Positions 17,705-26,202 of a stretch of DNA of 64,000 nucleotides are shown one piece after another (within the stretch, counting starts at the first letter, position 1; each line of letters starts with the position of its first letter). The notes beneath the pieces are model-generated. The model saw nothing but the letters and a program-made list of their open reading frames with translations, was not told where the DNA came from and did not search any database. Source of the DNA: Bacteroidota bacterium. Lineage in GTDB: Bacteria; Bacteroidota; Bacteroidia; NS11-12g; UBA9320. The DNA is taken from assembly GCA_024679565.1 (NCBI GenBank), contig JAIBDD010000010.1:30072-94071 (forward strand). The letters run 5' to 3'. Position numbers and translations under genes: made by a program.

Positions 17705-18443
17705 CTTTAATACATCTAATCGCGGCTTTTTGTACGGAGATGGTTTTTTTGAAACCATGCGTATCGATAACAACGATATACCGCTATGGTCTCTTCATAT
17801 TGAGCGCGCCAAAAGGGCTGGAGATTTTCTCGAATTCACTTGGCCCGATACTTCGACTGTAGAAAGCTTGAAAGCAGAGATTCTTCAAAACCAACCAGAC
17901 GGGAGTGACATCGTTAGGCTAGACTTTTTTCGAGAGGGAGGAGGTACGTATATCCCGAATTCTTCTGAAGTAGGTATGGTGTACAGCTATAGATCTTTGC
18001 CCGATAAACCAAGCGCATTTGTAGTAGACCTGAATCAAATAGAGCCGGCGATAGCATCACTACAACCCATATCCATTGGCTTCTACAAAGAATTGACCAA
18101 ATCGTCAAATGCTTTATCTACATTTAAAACCACCTCAGCATTGTTATTGGTTAAAGCGGGATTGTATCTTAAGAATCAACCTGGGATTGACGACATAATA
18201 TTGTTTAACGACAAGGGGTTAATTTGTGAAGCGCTTTCTAGTAATATTCTAATAAAAAAAGCAGGTAAATGGTATGGTGTTTCCGCAGAACATGGCCCAG
18301 TTCAGGGTGTATATCAAGGTTACATCACCAAAACGTTAGGGGTTGAGTTTACTTCAATAACACTAGAAGATGTTGTTCAAGCGGATAAAATTATTCTAAC
18401 CAATGCAGCTACAGGCATCACCGCTGCTCAATTAATTGGCTAA
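17697..18443 (+). CDS. class IV PLP aminotransferase/lyase (PabC/IlvE-like)
   Basis: A 248-residue fold-type IV PLP enzyme. The N-terminal signature GFLYGDGFFETMR is at about 10-22. The probable Schiff-base lysine is Lys144 in STFKTTSALLLV, and the EALSSNIL segment that binds PLP phosphate follows. This subfamily includes aminodeoxychorismate lyase (PabC), D-amino-acid and branched-chain aminotransferases. The short length and the lack of IlvE-specific motifs favour PabC-like, but the substrate is open. It starts within the last codons of the transporter gene and overlaps pfkA tail to tail by 12 bases. Confidence 0.8.
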   Translation: MANFNTSNRGFLYGDGFFETMRIDNNDIPLWSLHIERAKRAGDFLEFTWPDTSTVESLKAEILQNQPDGSDIVRLDFFREGGGTYIPNSSEVGMVYSYRSLPDKPSAFVVDLNQIEPAIASLQPISIGFYKELTKSSNALSTFKTTSALLLVKAGLYLKNQPGIDDIILFNDKGLICEALSSNILIKKAGKWYGVSAEHGPVQGVYQGYITKTLGVEFTSITLEDVVQADKIILTNAATGITAAQLIG

Positions 18444-19415
18444 GATCTCGGCCATTCTAATTAAATCAGGGTTAACCTGTTTTGATTTTCCAATAGCCAC
18501 TTCAAAGTCAGTCAAAATTACTTCCCCACCAACAATACCAACAGCCTTAGAAACTTCGCCTTTTCTCAAAGCTTCTACGGCTTCATAGCCCAGTTGACTG
18601 GCCAATACTCTATCTCTTGCGGTTGGGCTACCACCTCGTTGTATATGTCCTAGTATAGTTGTGCGTACATCAATGTCGTCAAATTCAGTTTCTAGCCTGT
18701 CTTGAATGGCTAAGGCTCCGCCTTGTCTGTCCCCTTCAGCAACCACCACTATCGAAAACGATTTTGTTCTTCTTGAAGTGTCTTTAAAGTGATCCATAAG
18801 CTGTGACATTTCACCCTTTTGTTCTGGGATAAAAATAGCCTCGGCGCCTCCCGAAATTCCAACGGCAAGTGCAATAAATCCTGCGTCTCTTCCCATTACT
18901 TCTACCAAAAACACGCGATTGTGCGACCCTGCTGTGTCACGAATTTTATCGATGGCGTCACAAGCCGTGTTTATTGCGGTGTCGTAACCAATAGTAAAAT
19001 CGGTTCCGTATAAGTCATTATCAATAGTGCCAGGGAGGCCTATTGTTGGTATACGATGTTCTTCATATAGTTTCATTGCTCCGGTGTAAGAGCCATTCCC
19101 ACCAATACAAACCAGTGCATCAATCTGCTGAGTTTTTAAGTTTTTGGCAGCCAATGCACGACCTTCAGGCGTGCGAAAATCATCACATCTCGCTGTTTTT
19201 AAAACGGTGCCACCCAATTGAATAATATTCGCTACCGATCTAGATTTTAACTCGACAAAGTCATTGTCAATCATCCCTTGATACCCACGTCGAATACCAT
19301 ACACATCTATGTGGCTATAAGCAGCTGTTCGAACAACCGCTCTTATAGCCGCATTCATTCCTGGAGCGTCTCCACCAGAAGTGAATACCCCTATTCTTTT
19401 TATTTCGTCACTCAC
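18432..19415 (-). CDS. pfkA: ATP-dependent 6-phosphofructokinase, with an atypical GGNGS motif
   Basis: The committed glycolytic kinase converting fructose 6-phosphate to the 1,6-bisphosphate. It has 327 residues from a GTG start at 19415 (MSDEIKRIGVFTSGGD). Motifs: GGDAPGMNAAIR (14-25), the catalytic loop PGTIDND, MGRDAG and LGHIQRGGSP. The ATP/Mg loop reads GGNGSYTGA: residue 107 is Asn (codon AAT at 19095-19097) where family members have the Mg2+-ligand Asp (Asp103 in E. coli). The following Gly, not Asp, is the ATP-type rather than pyrophosphate-type residue. Activity may therefore be altered. A terminator of the upstream lipoprotein gene ends just before its start. Confidence 0.88.
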   Translation of the reverse strand: MSDEIKRIGVFTSGGDAPGMNAAIRAVVRTAAYSHIDVYGIRRGYQGMIDNDFVELKSRSVANIIQLGGTVLKTARCDDFRTPEGRALAAKNLKTQQIDALVCIGGNGSYTGAMKLYEEHRIPTIGLPGTIDNDLYGTDFTIGYDTAINTACDAIDKIRDTAGSHNRVFLVEVMGRDAGFIALAVGISGGAEAIFIPEQKGEMSQLMDHFKDTSRRTKSFSIVVVAEGDRQGGALAIQDRLETEFDDIDVRTTILGHIQRGGSPTARDRVLASQLGYEAVEALRKGEVSKAVGIVGGEVILTDFEVAIGKSKQVNPDLIRMAEILAN

Positions 19416-19430
19416 TGTACAAATAAGCAA

Positions 19431-19462
19431 AAAAAAGACCGATGAGCAATCATCGGTCTTTT
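19431..19462 (-). terminator. intrinsic terminator of the lipoprotein gene
   Basis: Stem AAAGACCGATGA/TCATCGGTCTTT, 12 bp, 4-base loop, followed on the minus strand by a run of eight T. It separates the lipoprotein from pfkA. Confidence 0.85.
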
Positions 19463-19481
19463 CAATTTTATTAACTATTTT

Positions 19482-20375
19482 CTAATCGTCTTCAACTAAG
19501 ATTTCAAAAGAAATTGTATTGTCAACTCCAATTGAGCTTACTTTAACTAAAGCAAATTTACCAGAAGCACTAACAGGGCTTACGAATAATACATCACCAG
19601 ATTTGATTTCTGTGTATTGCGTTGTAGCCGCACTGCTAGTAAACTCAGCCAATAACTCTTTAGAGTCACTCATTGAACTGAATTGCCCTACGGTAATGTT
19701 TGTTTGACGGAGTTTTGTAGCATTTCTAGTTGTCCAATCAGAAGTCTTTAAGAATGTGTTGACATCGTCAGAACTTGGAGAACCAAAGTAAGATGAACCA
19801 GATCCGTCAACGATATAAATTAAATCCATATTCTCAGATGCGCTTCTTGCGCCAGCCAATAAATTAACTGACATGTCCGACATATTTAAAGTCGACCCAA
19901 CGTTAGAAGAATTTTGATTTCCTAAAACGATGTCGATCTTTCTAATGGCCTTAGGTACTGCAGTTCTGTTAAATGTGATTGATTCTGTTGTAGAGTTACC
20001 ATCCTTGTCTGCAATTGTAAAAAACCAAGTTTCTGTACCAGGCTTGTTCTCAACTGCATTTGTGAAATCGATTGTAAACGAATTTTCGTTGATTGTCGTA
20101 TCACATAAAGTACAGTTTAAAGGAGCAACTTGTGTTCCTCCGTCATAACTAACAGTGATTACCAATGTCTCGATTTTTGAATCATGAGAGGCACTCAAAC
20201 CAACTGTAAAATCTGAACCAGATACAATGTCACCATCTGTTGATGTATATCCTGCACCAGCAAGAAAGTTTAATTTAGGTTTTGTCGCTTCAGGTTCGTC
20301 TGTAGTACATGAGTTGAAAGTCAATGCACTAACTGCCAAAAGTCCAATTAACAGTTTGAATTTTACGTTTTTCAT
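19482..20375 (-). CDS. surface lipoprotein of unknown function
   Basis: A 297-residue protein with a lipoprotein signal: basic start, hydrophobic core and lipobox LTFNSC, giving Cys23 as the lipidated residue. The mature protein looks like one or two Ig-like beta domains (FTVGLSASHDSKIETLVITVSYDGG), with Cys pair CTLC at about 88-91, and then a Ser/Thr-rich C-terminal domain. There are no catalytic motifs. Similar lipoproteins are common in the phylum and usually unnamed. It has its own promoter box 24 bases upstream and its own terminator, so it is monocistronic. Confidence 0.7.
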   Translation of the reverse strand: MKNVKFKLLIGLLAVSALTFNSCTTDEPEATKPKLNFLAGAGYTSTDGDIVSGSDFTVGLSASHDSKIETLVITVSYDGGTQVAPLNCTLCDTTINENSFTIDFTNAVENKPGTETWFFTIADKDGNSTTESITFNRTAVPKAIRKIDIVLGNQNSSNVGSTLNMSDMSVNLLAGARSASENMDLIYIVDGSGSSYFGSPSSDDVNTFLKTSDWTTRNATKLRQTNITVGQFSSMSDSKELLAEFTSSAATTQYTEIKSGDVLFVSPVSASGKFALVKVSSIGVDNTISFEILVEDD

Positions 20376-20399
20376 TATCTATTGTCTATAAGTTTTGGG

Positions 20400-20407
20400 C
20401 AAAGATA
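20400..20407 (-). promoter_or_regulatory. -7 box of the lipoprotein gene
   Basis: The minus strand reads TATCTTTG, a perfect box, 24 bases before the ATG at 20375. Confidence 0.65.
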
Positions 20408-20466
20408 CATTTCACTCAAGAAAAAAATAAGTAATTGCTCAAACTTACCTTATTATTACAAGCATC

Positions 20467-22305
20467 ATGGTTTTAAGTTGGATTGATTGGCTCATTATTG
20501 GCGCCTTTTTTGCCCTCTCAATAGGTATTAGTTTTCGTTACAAGCAACTTGGCGAATCTGGGTTAACTGGGTTTTTTCTTGGGGGAAGAAACTTGCCTTG
20601 GTATTTAGCTGGTTTAAGCATGGTGGCCACAACTTTTGCCGCCGATACGCCTTTGGCAGTTACCGAACTTGTGGCGCAGGGTGGTGTAGCGAAAAACTGG
20701 CTGTGGTGGAATGCATTGTCTGGAGGTCTGTTAACGACTATCTTTTTTACCAGACTATGGAGAAGGTCCGGTGTTCTTACCGAAGTAGAATTTATTAATA
20801 TCCGATACAGTGGTAAAGCGGCTAAGTTTTTAAGAAGCTTTAAAGCGGTATACCTTGGGTTGTTTATCAATGCCATGATTATCGCATGGGTGAATTTAGC
20901 CTTTATGGCACTCATTCAAGTATTTTTTGGCGTTGAAGGAACAAACCTATATCTCATCACTGCGGCGGCCATGGTATTTGTTTTTGCTTACTCGTCAATT
21001 TCAGGGTTAAAAGGCATAGCGGTAACAGATGCAGTTCAATTTATCATTGCCATTGTCGGCTGTATAATTCTTGCCGTTTTGGTTTTACAAAGCGAGAAGG
21101 TCGGCGGCATAGCTGGTCTAAAAGAGAAATTGCCGCCTTCGGCATTTAAGTTATTTCCTTCGATTGGCGATGGTGCTGATGGGGTAGGAGGTGTTATGAA
21201 TGCAGGTAAGCAACTCACGCTTACGCTAACTACATTTTTAACTTACGTCGGCGTGTTATGGTGGAGTAGCTGGTATCCTGGCGCAGAACCCGGCGGCGGA
21301 GGCTATGTAGCACAACGTATAATGGCTGCAAAGGATGAGAAGAATTCGGTTTTTGCAACACTGTTCTTTCAAATTGCTCATTTCTGTTTAAGACCTTGGC
21401 CTTGGATTATTGTAGCATTGGCCGCTTTAGTCCTTTACCCAGATTTAAGCCCAGCAGATCAGAAACTGGGATATGTAATGGCCATGAAAGACTTTCTTCC
21501 GACAGGATTGCGCGGGATGTTGCTTGTGGCCTTCTTGGGAGCTTATATGAGCACCATATCTACGCAATTGAACTGGGGAGCTAGTTATTTAATCAATGAC
21601 CTCTATGTGCCGCTTGATAAGAAGAAACAGACTAGTGAAGACGAACCGTCTTACAATAAAAAACTTGTTAAAGCGAGTCGCATTGCCACCTTTTTCATTA
21701 TGGCTTTTGGATTGCTGGTTACCACCCAAATTACAACAATTACTAGTGTTTGGGAGTTTATTTTCCAATGTGGAAGTGGACTCGGCCTTGTCCTCATTTT
21801 GCGATGGTTTTGGCATAGAATTAACGTGTGGAGCGAAATTACTGCCACAATAGCACCCTTTGTGGCTTACGGGTATATTCAATTTAAGCGTTTCGTTTTC
21901 GAGAGTCAAATTACAACCACGGTAAAAACACTTGATGAGTTGACTCAAGATATTTGGTACTACGATTTTGCCAACGGGGTTTTATTTTCGGTAGGTATTA
22001 CTACTGTGGCGTGGTTAATTGTTACTTACTTGACTAAACCAACCGATACGATAAAACTCCAAGCATTTTATGACAAGGTGAAGCCCACAGGGGTTTGGGG
22101 GGATTTTGGCACTCCAGACAACAAGCCTATGCGGTGGTTATCGGGTGCGTGGTTAACGGGTATTATAATGGTGTATAGTTTGCTGTTTTGCAGTGGCAAA
22201 GTAATCTTTCAAGAGTGGGACTCAGCACTACTTTACGGTGTGACAGCTGTAGGGAGTTTTGTTTTGTTTCGCTGGTTTGCTACAAAAGGAAAACTGTTCC
22301 AATAG
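20467..22305 (+). CDS. sodium:solute symporter (SSS family)
   Basis: A 612-residue inner-membrane Na+-coupled transporter with about 13-15 hydrophobic segments. Family features include the first helix (DWLIIGAFFALSIGIS), GFFLGGRNLPWYLAGLSMVATTFAADTP near 37-64 with the Na2-site region, and FLGAYMSTISTQLNWGASYL near 356-375. Substrate (sugar, sialic acid, amino acid or other) is not deducible. Divergent from the lipoprotein gene. Lon follows after 64 bases. Confidence 0.87.
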   Translation: MVLSWIDWLIIGAFFALSIGISFRYKQLGESGLTGFFLGGRNLPWYLAGLSMVATTFAADTPLAVTELVAQGGVAKNWLWWNALSGGLLTTIFFTRLWRRSGVLTEVEFINIRYSGKAAKFLRSFKAVYLGLFINAMIIAWVNLAFMALIQVFFGVEGTNLYLITAAAMVFVFAYSSISGLKGIAVTDAVQFIIAIVGCIILAVLVLQSEKVGGIAGLKEKLPPSAFKLFPSIGDGADGVGGVMNAGKQLTLTLTTFLTYVGVLWWSSWYPGAEPGGGGYVAQRIMAAKDEKNSVFATLFFQIAHFCLRPWPWIIVALAALVLYPDLSPADQKLGYVMAMKDFLPTGLRGMLLVAFLGAYMSTISTQLNWGASYLINDLYVPLDKKKQTSEDEPSYNKKLVKASRIATFFIMAFGLLVTTQITTITSVWEFIFQCGSGLGLVLILRWFWHRINVWSEITATIAPFVAYGYIQFKRFVFESQITTTVKTLDELTQDIWYYDFANGVLFSVGITTVAWLIVTYLTKPTDTIKLQAFYDKVKPTGVWGDFGTPDNKPMRWLSGAWLTGIIMVYSLLFCSGKVIFQEWDSALLYGVTAVGSFVLFRWFATKGKLFQ

Positions 22306-22369
22306 GTTGGCACGACAATTGTCAATTGGTATTACCAATTAGAATAAGATTTAATCTGACACATTGACA

Positions 22370-24829
22370 ATGTTTGACAAAACGAACGGTTATTTCCACT
22401 TGGAAAATGACGACGATATAGACAACCCTGGATTCGTTACGCTAATGACCCAGGATGAGGAGAACGAGATAAATAAACAAGAATTCCCTGATGAGCTACC
22501 GGTTCTACCGTTGAGAAATACGGTTCTTTTTCCTGGGGTGGTGTTTCCCATCACGTTAGGTAGAGATAAATCAATCAAGCTGATTAAAGACGCATACAAA
22601 TCCACTAAAACGATAGGTGTTGTTTCGCAAAAGGATGCCAAGATTGAAGATCCTTCCATTGGTGATTTGCATACCATCGGAACGATGGCACACATAGTGA
22701 AAATGATACGTATGCCAGATGGTAATACGACGGCCATTATTCAAGGAAAACGAAAGTTTAGAATCGAGGAGTTTTCTACTACCGAGCCCTATTTTAAGGC
22801 ACGTGTGGTATCTGAGCCAGAAGAAAAGTATAAAGCGGACAAGAATTTTAATGCACTATTAAGCTCGGTGAAGGAATTGGCGACACAAATTGTGGAACTG
22901 TCTCCGAACATACCAACAGAAGCTAATTTTGCGCTGAAAAATATTGACAGTCCTAATTTTCTAATCAATTTTATTGCCTCGAACCTGAATGTTGGAATTG
23001 ACGAGAAACAAACCATTCTAGAGCTTAAGAGTCTTCCTCAAAAGGCAGAAGAAGTACTGCAGCACCTTACAAAGGAATTGCAAATGCTTGAACTAAAGAC
23101 TCAAATACAGTCTAAGGTGAAAGTTGATTTAGATAAGCAACAGCGTGAGTATTTCCTACATCAACAAATTCGTGCTATCCAAGAAGAACTAGGGCAGGAG
23201 TCGCCAGACAAGGAAATTGAAAATTTAAGGCTCAAAGGAAAGCAAAAGGATTGGCCAGAGTCGGTATCAAAAATATACTTTAAGGAGCTTGATAAGCTCC
23301 AACGTACCAACCCGGCCGCACCAGACTATTCGGTTAGTTTGAACTACGTTGAGCTGTTACTTGAACTTCCTTGGAATACCTATTCAAAAGACAATTTCGA
23401 CATACAAAGAGCTAAGAAAACCTTAGACGCCGATCATTTTGGTTTAGAAAAGGTTAAAGATAGGATTTTAGAATACTTGGCGGTACTTAAGCTTAAAGGG
23501 GACATGAAGAGTCCAATTTTGTGCTTATACGGCCCTCCAGGAGTTGGTAAAACATCACTTGGTAAGTCAATTGCTCGAGCGGTTGGAAGAAAATATGTAC
23601 GTATGTCTCTAGGTGGATTACACGATGAGGCAGAACTGCGTGGCCACAGAAAAACCTATATCGGTGCGATGCCTGGCCGTATAATTCAATCACTCAAAAA
23701 AGCTCAAACGTCTAATCCAATCTTTGTTCTTGATGAGATTGATAAGATAGGCAATGATTTTAGAGGTGATCCTTCTTCCGCATTATTGGAAATATTGGAC
23801 CCTGAACAAAACAATTCTTTTCATGACAACTACGTAGATATCGATTACGATTTGTCTAAGATTATGTTTGTTGCCACAGCAAACCGCCTAGACACCATAC
23901 AGCCTGCCCTACTTGATAGAATGGAAATCATTGAGATTAATGGATATACGCAGGAAGAGAAGATCGAAATCGCAAAGAAATATTTGGTTCCTAAGCAACG
24001 CAAAGAACATGGGTTGAAATCGAATCAGTTCAAATTGTCAGATGCCATCCTTGGTAAAATAGTGGACGAATACACGCGTGAAAGTGGTGTTCGTGGATTG
24101 GAAAAAAAAATCGCCTCACTCGCCCGGTATAGAGCCAAACAAATTGTTGGCAATGAAGAGATGTCTTCAAAGGTTACCGCTAAAGATGTTGTGACTATTC
24201 TAGGAAATCAAAGAATCGAAAAAGAGCAGTATCAAAACAATGATACCGCTGGTGTTGTAACTGGTTTAGCTTGGACGTCGGTTGGTGGTGAGATTTTGTT
24301 TGTCGAAAGTTCAATGACCAAAGGCAAAGGGAAACTTACGCTGACGGGTCAATTGGGTGATGTGATGAAAGAGTCCGCAATTACCGCTTTGACCTATCTT
24401 AAAGCAAATAGTGACTACCTGGACATAGACTATCACGTTTTTGATCAATACGATTTTCATATTCACTTTCCAGCAGGAGCTGTACCCAAAGATGGACCTT
24501 CCGCAGGTATTACAATCCTGACCTCTTTGGCAAGTATGATAACACAACGTAAGGTGAAATCGCATTTAGCCATGACTGGTGAAATTACCTTGAGAGGTAA
24601 GGTGCTTCCAGTAGGAGGGATTAAAGAAAAGATTCTGGCAGCGAAACGTGCTGGAATTAAAGATATCATACTGTCCGAAACCAATAGAAAGGACATTCAA
24701 GATATCCCTGAACAGTATGTGAAGGATTTAAGTTTCCATTATGTAAAGAATATGTTGAATGTGCTGGATGTAGCTTTAACAAACGACAAAGTGGACAATC
24801 ACAAAACTTGGGTTATAGAAACCAAGTAA
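22370..24829 (+). CDS. lon: ATP-dependent protease Lon
   Basis: AAA+ serine protease that degrades misfolded and regulatory proteins. It has 819 residues: a LAN substrate-recognition domain (about 40-240), coiled-coil linker, AAA+ module with Walker [10 protein letters not shown] and the following YVRMSLGG, and a C-terminal protease domain. The Ser-Lys dyad is Ser711 in DGPSAGIT and Lys752 in VGGIKEK. The start at 22370 (MFDKTNG) is chosen over a TTG two codons upstream. Upstream, TTGGCACG-N4-TTGT resembles a sigma-54 promoter with one mismatch; no good TAnnTTTG box is visible. The gene ends at a strong terminator. Confidence 0.97.
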   Translation: MFDKTNGYFHLENDDDIDNPGFVTLMTQDEENEINKQEFPDELPVLPLRNTVLFPGVVFPITLGRDKSIKLIKDAYKSTKTIGVVSQKDAKIEDPSIGDLHTIGTMAHIVKMIRMPDGNTTAIIQGKRKFRIEEFSTTEPYFKARVVSEPEEKYKADKNFNALLSSVKELATQIVELSPNIPTEANFALKNIDSPNFLINFIASNLNVGIDEKQTILELKSLPQKAEEVLQHLTKELQMLELKTQIQSKVKVDLDKQQREYFLHQQIRAIQEELGQESPDKEIENLRLKGKQKDWPESVSKIYFKELDKLQRTNPAAPDYSVSLNYVELLLELPWNTYSKDNFDIQRAKKTLDADHFGLEKVKDRILEYLAVLKLKGDMKSPILCLYGPPGVGKTSLGKSIARAVGRKYVRMSLGGLHDEAELRGHRKTYIGAMPGRIIQSLKKAQTSNPIFVLDEIDKIGNDFRGDPSSALLEILDPEQNNSFHDNYVDIDYDLSKIMFVATANRLDTIQPALLDRMEIIEINGYTQEEKIEIAKKYLVPKQRKEHGLKSNQFKLSDAILGKIVDEYTRESGVRGLEKKIASLARYRAKQIVGNEEMSSKVTAKDVVTILGNQRIEKEQYQNNDTAGVVTGLAWTSVGGEILFVESSMTKGKGKLTLTGQLGDVMKESAITALTYLKANSDYLDIDYHVFDQYDFHIHFPAGAVPKDGPSAGITILTSLASMITQRKVKSHLAMTGEITLRGKVLPVGGIKEKILAAKRAGIKDIILSETNRKDIQDIPEQYVKDLSFHYVKNMLNVLDVALTNDKVDNHKTWVIETK

Positions 24830-24847
24830 TTGATAATAGAAGACAAC

Positions 24848-24880
24848 AAAAAAGGCCTCGTGATTCACGAGGCCTTTTTT
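24848..24880 (+). terminator. bidirectional terminator between lon and porV
   Basis: Perfect stem AAAAAAGGCCTCGTG/CACGAGGCCTTTTTT with a 3-base loop. A and T tracts on both flanks let it serve lon (+) and porV (-). Confidence 0.9.
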
Positions 24881-24897
24881 AATTTGGGTTATTTTTT

Positions 24898-26145
24898 TTA
24901 TCGTGTCGTTGACGTCGAATTTTGCTTTGTAAATGCATCCATGTCAAATAACAAGGTAAACCTAATTGTATTTTGAAGTGGATGTTGTGTTTTAAAAGGC
25001 ATTAGATAAGAAATGTCTAAACCGAAAACATTATAGTGAATACCTGCACCTAAGGTAAGGTACTTTCTGCCACCTTTGGTTTCTGCTTCGTGGAAGTAAC
25101 CAGCTCTTATCGCAAAGCTTTCGTCGTACCAGTATTCCATACCAATATTGGTGATGAATTCTTTTAATTCTTCCTTAAGACCACCTGGTGCATCACCAAA
25201 TGAATTAAACATGCCAGTAATAGGAGGTGCGTCTGAAGTTTTCCAACCTACAATTACTCTTGACCCGTCAGCAAAAACAGAATCTTGTCCTGCGCTATTC
25301 TCAAGGTATAAAGGCTGTGGTGTTGGTACCATCAATTTGTTAAAATCAATACCGAAACCAATCTTGTTGTGTTCGTCGATTTCAGTTTCCCAATATGTTC
25401 CGATTCTTAAGTTAACAGGGATGAAATCTCTGTTGGCGTCATTGGTATACGTGATTTTAGATCCCATATTGGTGATACTCGCACCAATGGCGTAGTTCCA
25501 ATCTCTGTCTTGGATTTTTATTTCATCCTTATAGTAAGCGCCAATGTCTCCTGCAACGGCTTGGCCTGGGCGAATATTTGCGCCGGTGAGTCTTTTAGAA
25601 ATTAATCGACTATTGATATATCTTGTAGCAATACCAAGTGAGAACTTTTTTGATAACTGCAAAGAATAAGACACGTCAAACGAGAATTCTTTTGGTTCGT
25701 CATTTCCAGTAGGATTCCCAGATTCGTCTGTGAATTGGATACTACCTAAACTGAAATATCTTAAAGAGGCCGCAACAGTGCCACGTTTTTTGTCGCCGAC
25801 TTTAGCATACCCAGATAAATAGTAAAACCAAATGTCTGGAACCAAACGCTTAAGCCAAGGTGCTGCTCCTAAAGACAACCCCGCATCGTCTTCAATAAAA
25901 GCCATTTTCCCAGGATTCCAATGAAGGCCATTAGCGTCTGGAGATGTAGCAACGCCTATGTCACCCATACCTGCCGCACGTGCGTCTGGTGTGATGGTAA
26001 GGAATGGAACGGCCGTTGTGATTGTATTCAACTGGCCAAGTAGGTTTTTATCAGTCTGCAAACCTCCTTGAGCGAAGGTCATTTGAGACGATGACAGCAA
26101 TACGATTGCTATTAGGTACGATTTCACTTTACTTGTAACTTTCAC
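24898..26145 (-). CDS. porV: type IX secretion outer-membrane protein PorV (LptO)
   Basis: FadL-like outer-membrane beta-barrel of 415 residues that shuttles cargo from the type IX translocon to the PorU attachment complex. Signal peptide about 1-25 (ends MTFAQ). The mature N-terminus has the typical ITPDARAAGMGDIGVATSPDANGLHWNPGK pattern. The C-terminus ends in barrel strands. The start is GTG at 26145; no ATG gives a complete signal peptide. It lies 57 bases downstream of porU on the same strand, the conserved porU-porV order, with a separate -7 box in between. Confidence 0.93.
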   Translation of the reverse strand: MKVTSKVKSYLIAIVLLSSSQMTFAQGGLQTDKNLLGQLNTITTAVPFLTITPDARAAGMGDIGVATSPDANGLHWNPGKMAFIEDDAGLSLGAAPWLKRLVPDIWFYYLSGYAKVGDKKRGTVAASLRYFSLGSIQFTDESGNPTGNDEPKEFSFDVSYSLQLSKKFSLGIATRYINSRLISKRLTGANIRPGQAVAGDIGAYYKDEIKIQDRDWNYAIGASITNMGSKITYTNDANRDFIPVNLRIGTYWETEIDEHNKIGFGIDFNKLMVPTPQPLYLENSAGQDSVFADGSRVIVGWKTSDAPPITGMFNSFGDAPGGLKEELKEFITNIGMEYWYDESFAIRAGYFHEAETKGGRKYLTLGAGIHYNVFGLDISYLMPFKTQHPLQNTIRFTLLFDMDAFTKQNSTSTTR

Positions 26146-26174
26146 TATGTTCGTTTTTAAAGGAACGATAAAGG

Positions 26175-26182
26175 CAAATTTA
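26175..26182 (-). promoter_or_regulatory. internal -7 box before porV
   Basis: The minus strand reads TAAATTTG, a perfect box 29 bases before the GTG. It would allow porV to be made in excess of porU, which fits its role as a shuttle. Confidence 0.6.
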
Positions 26183-26202
26183 TATTTTTATTTCGAGACC
26201 AT

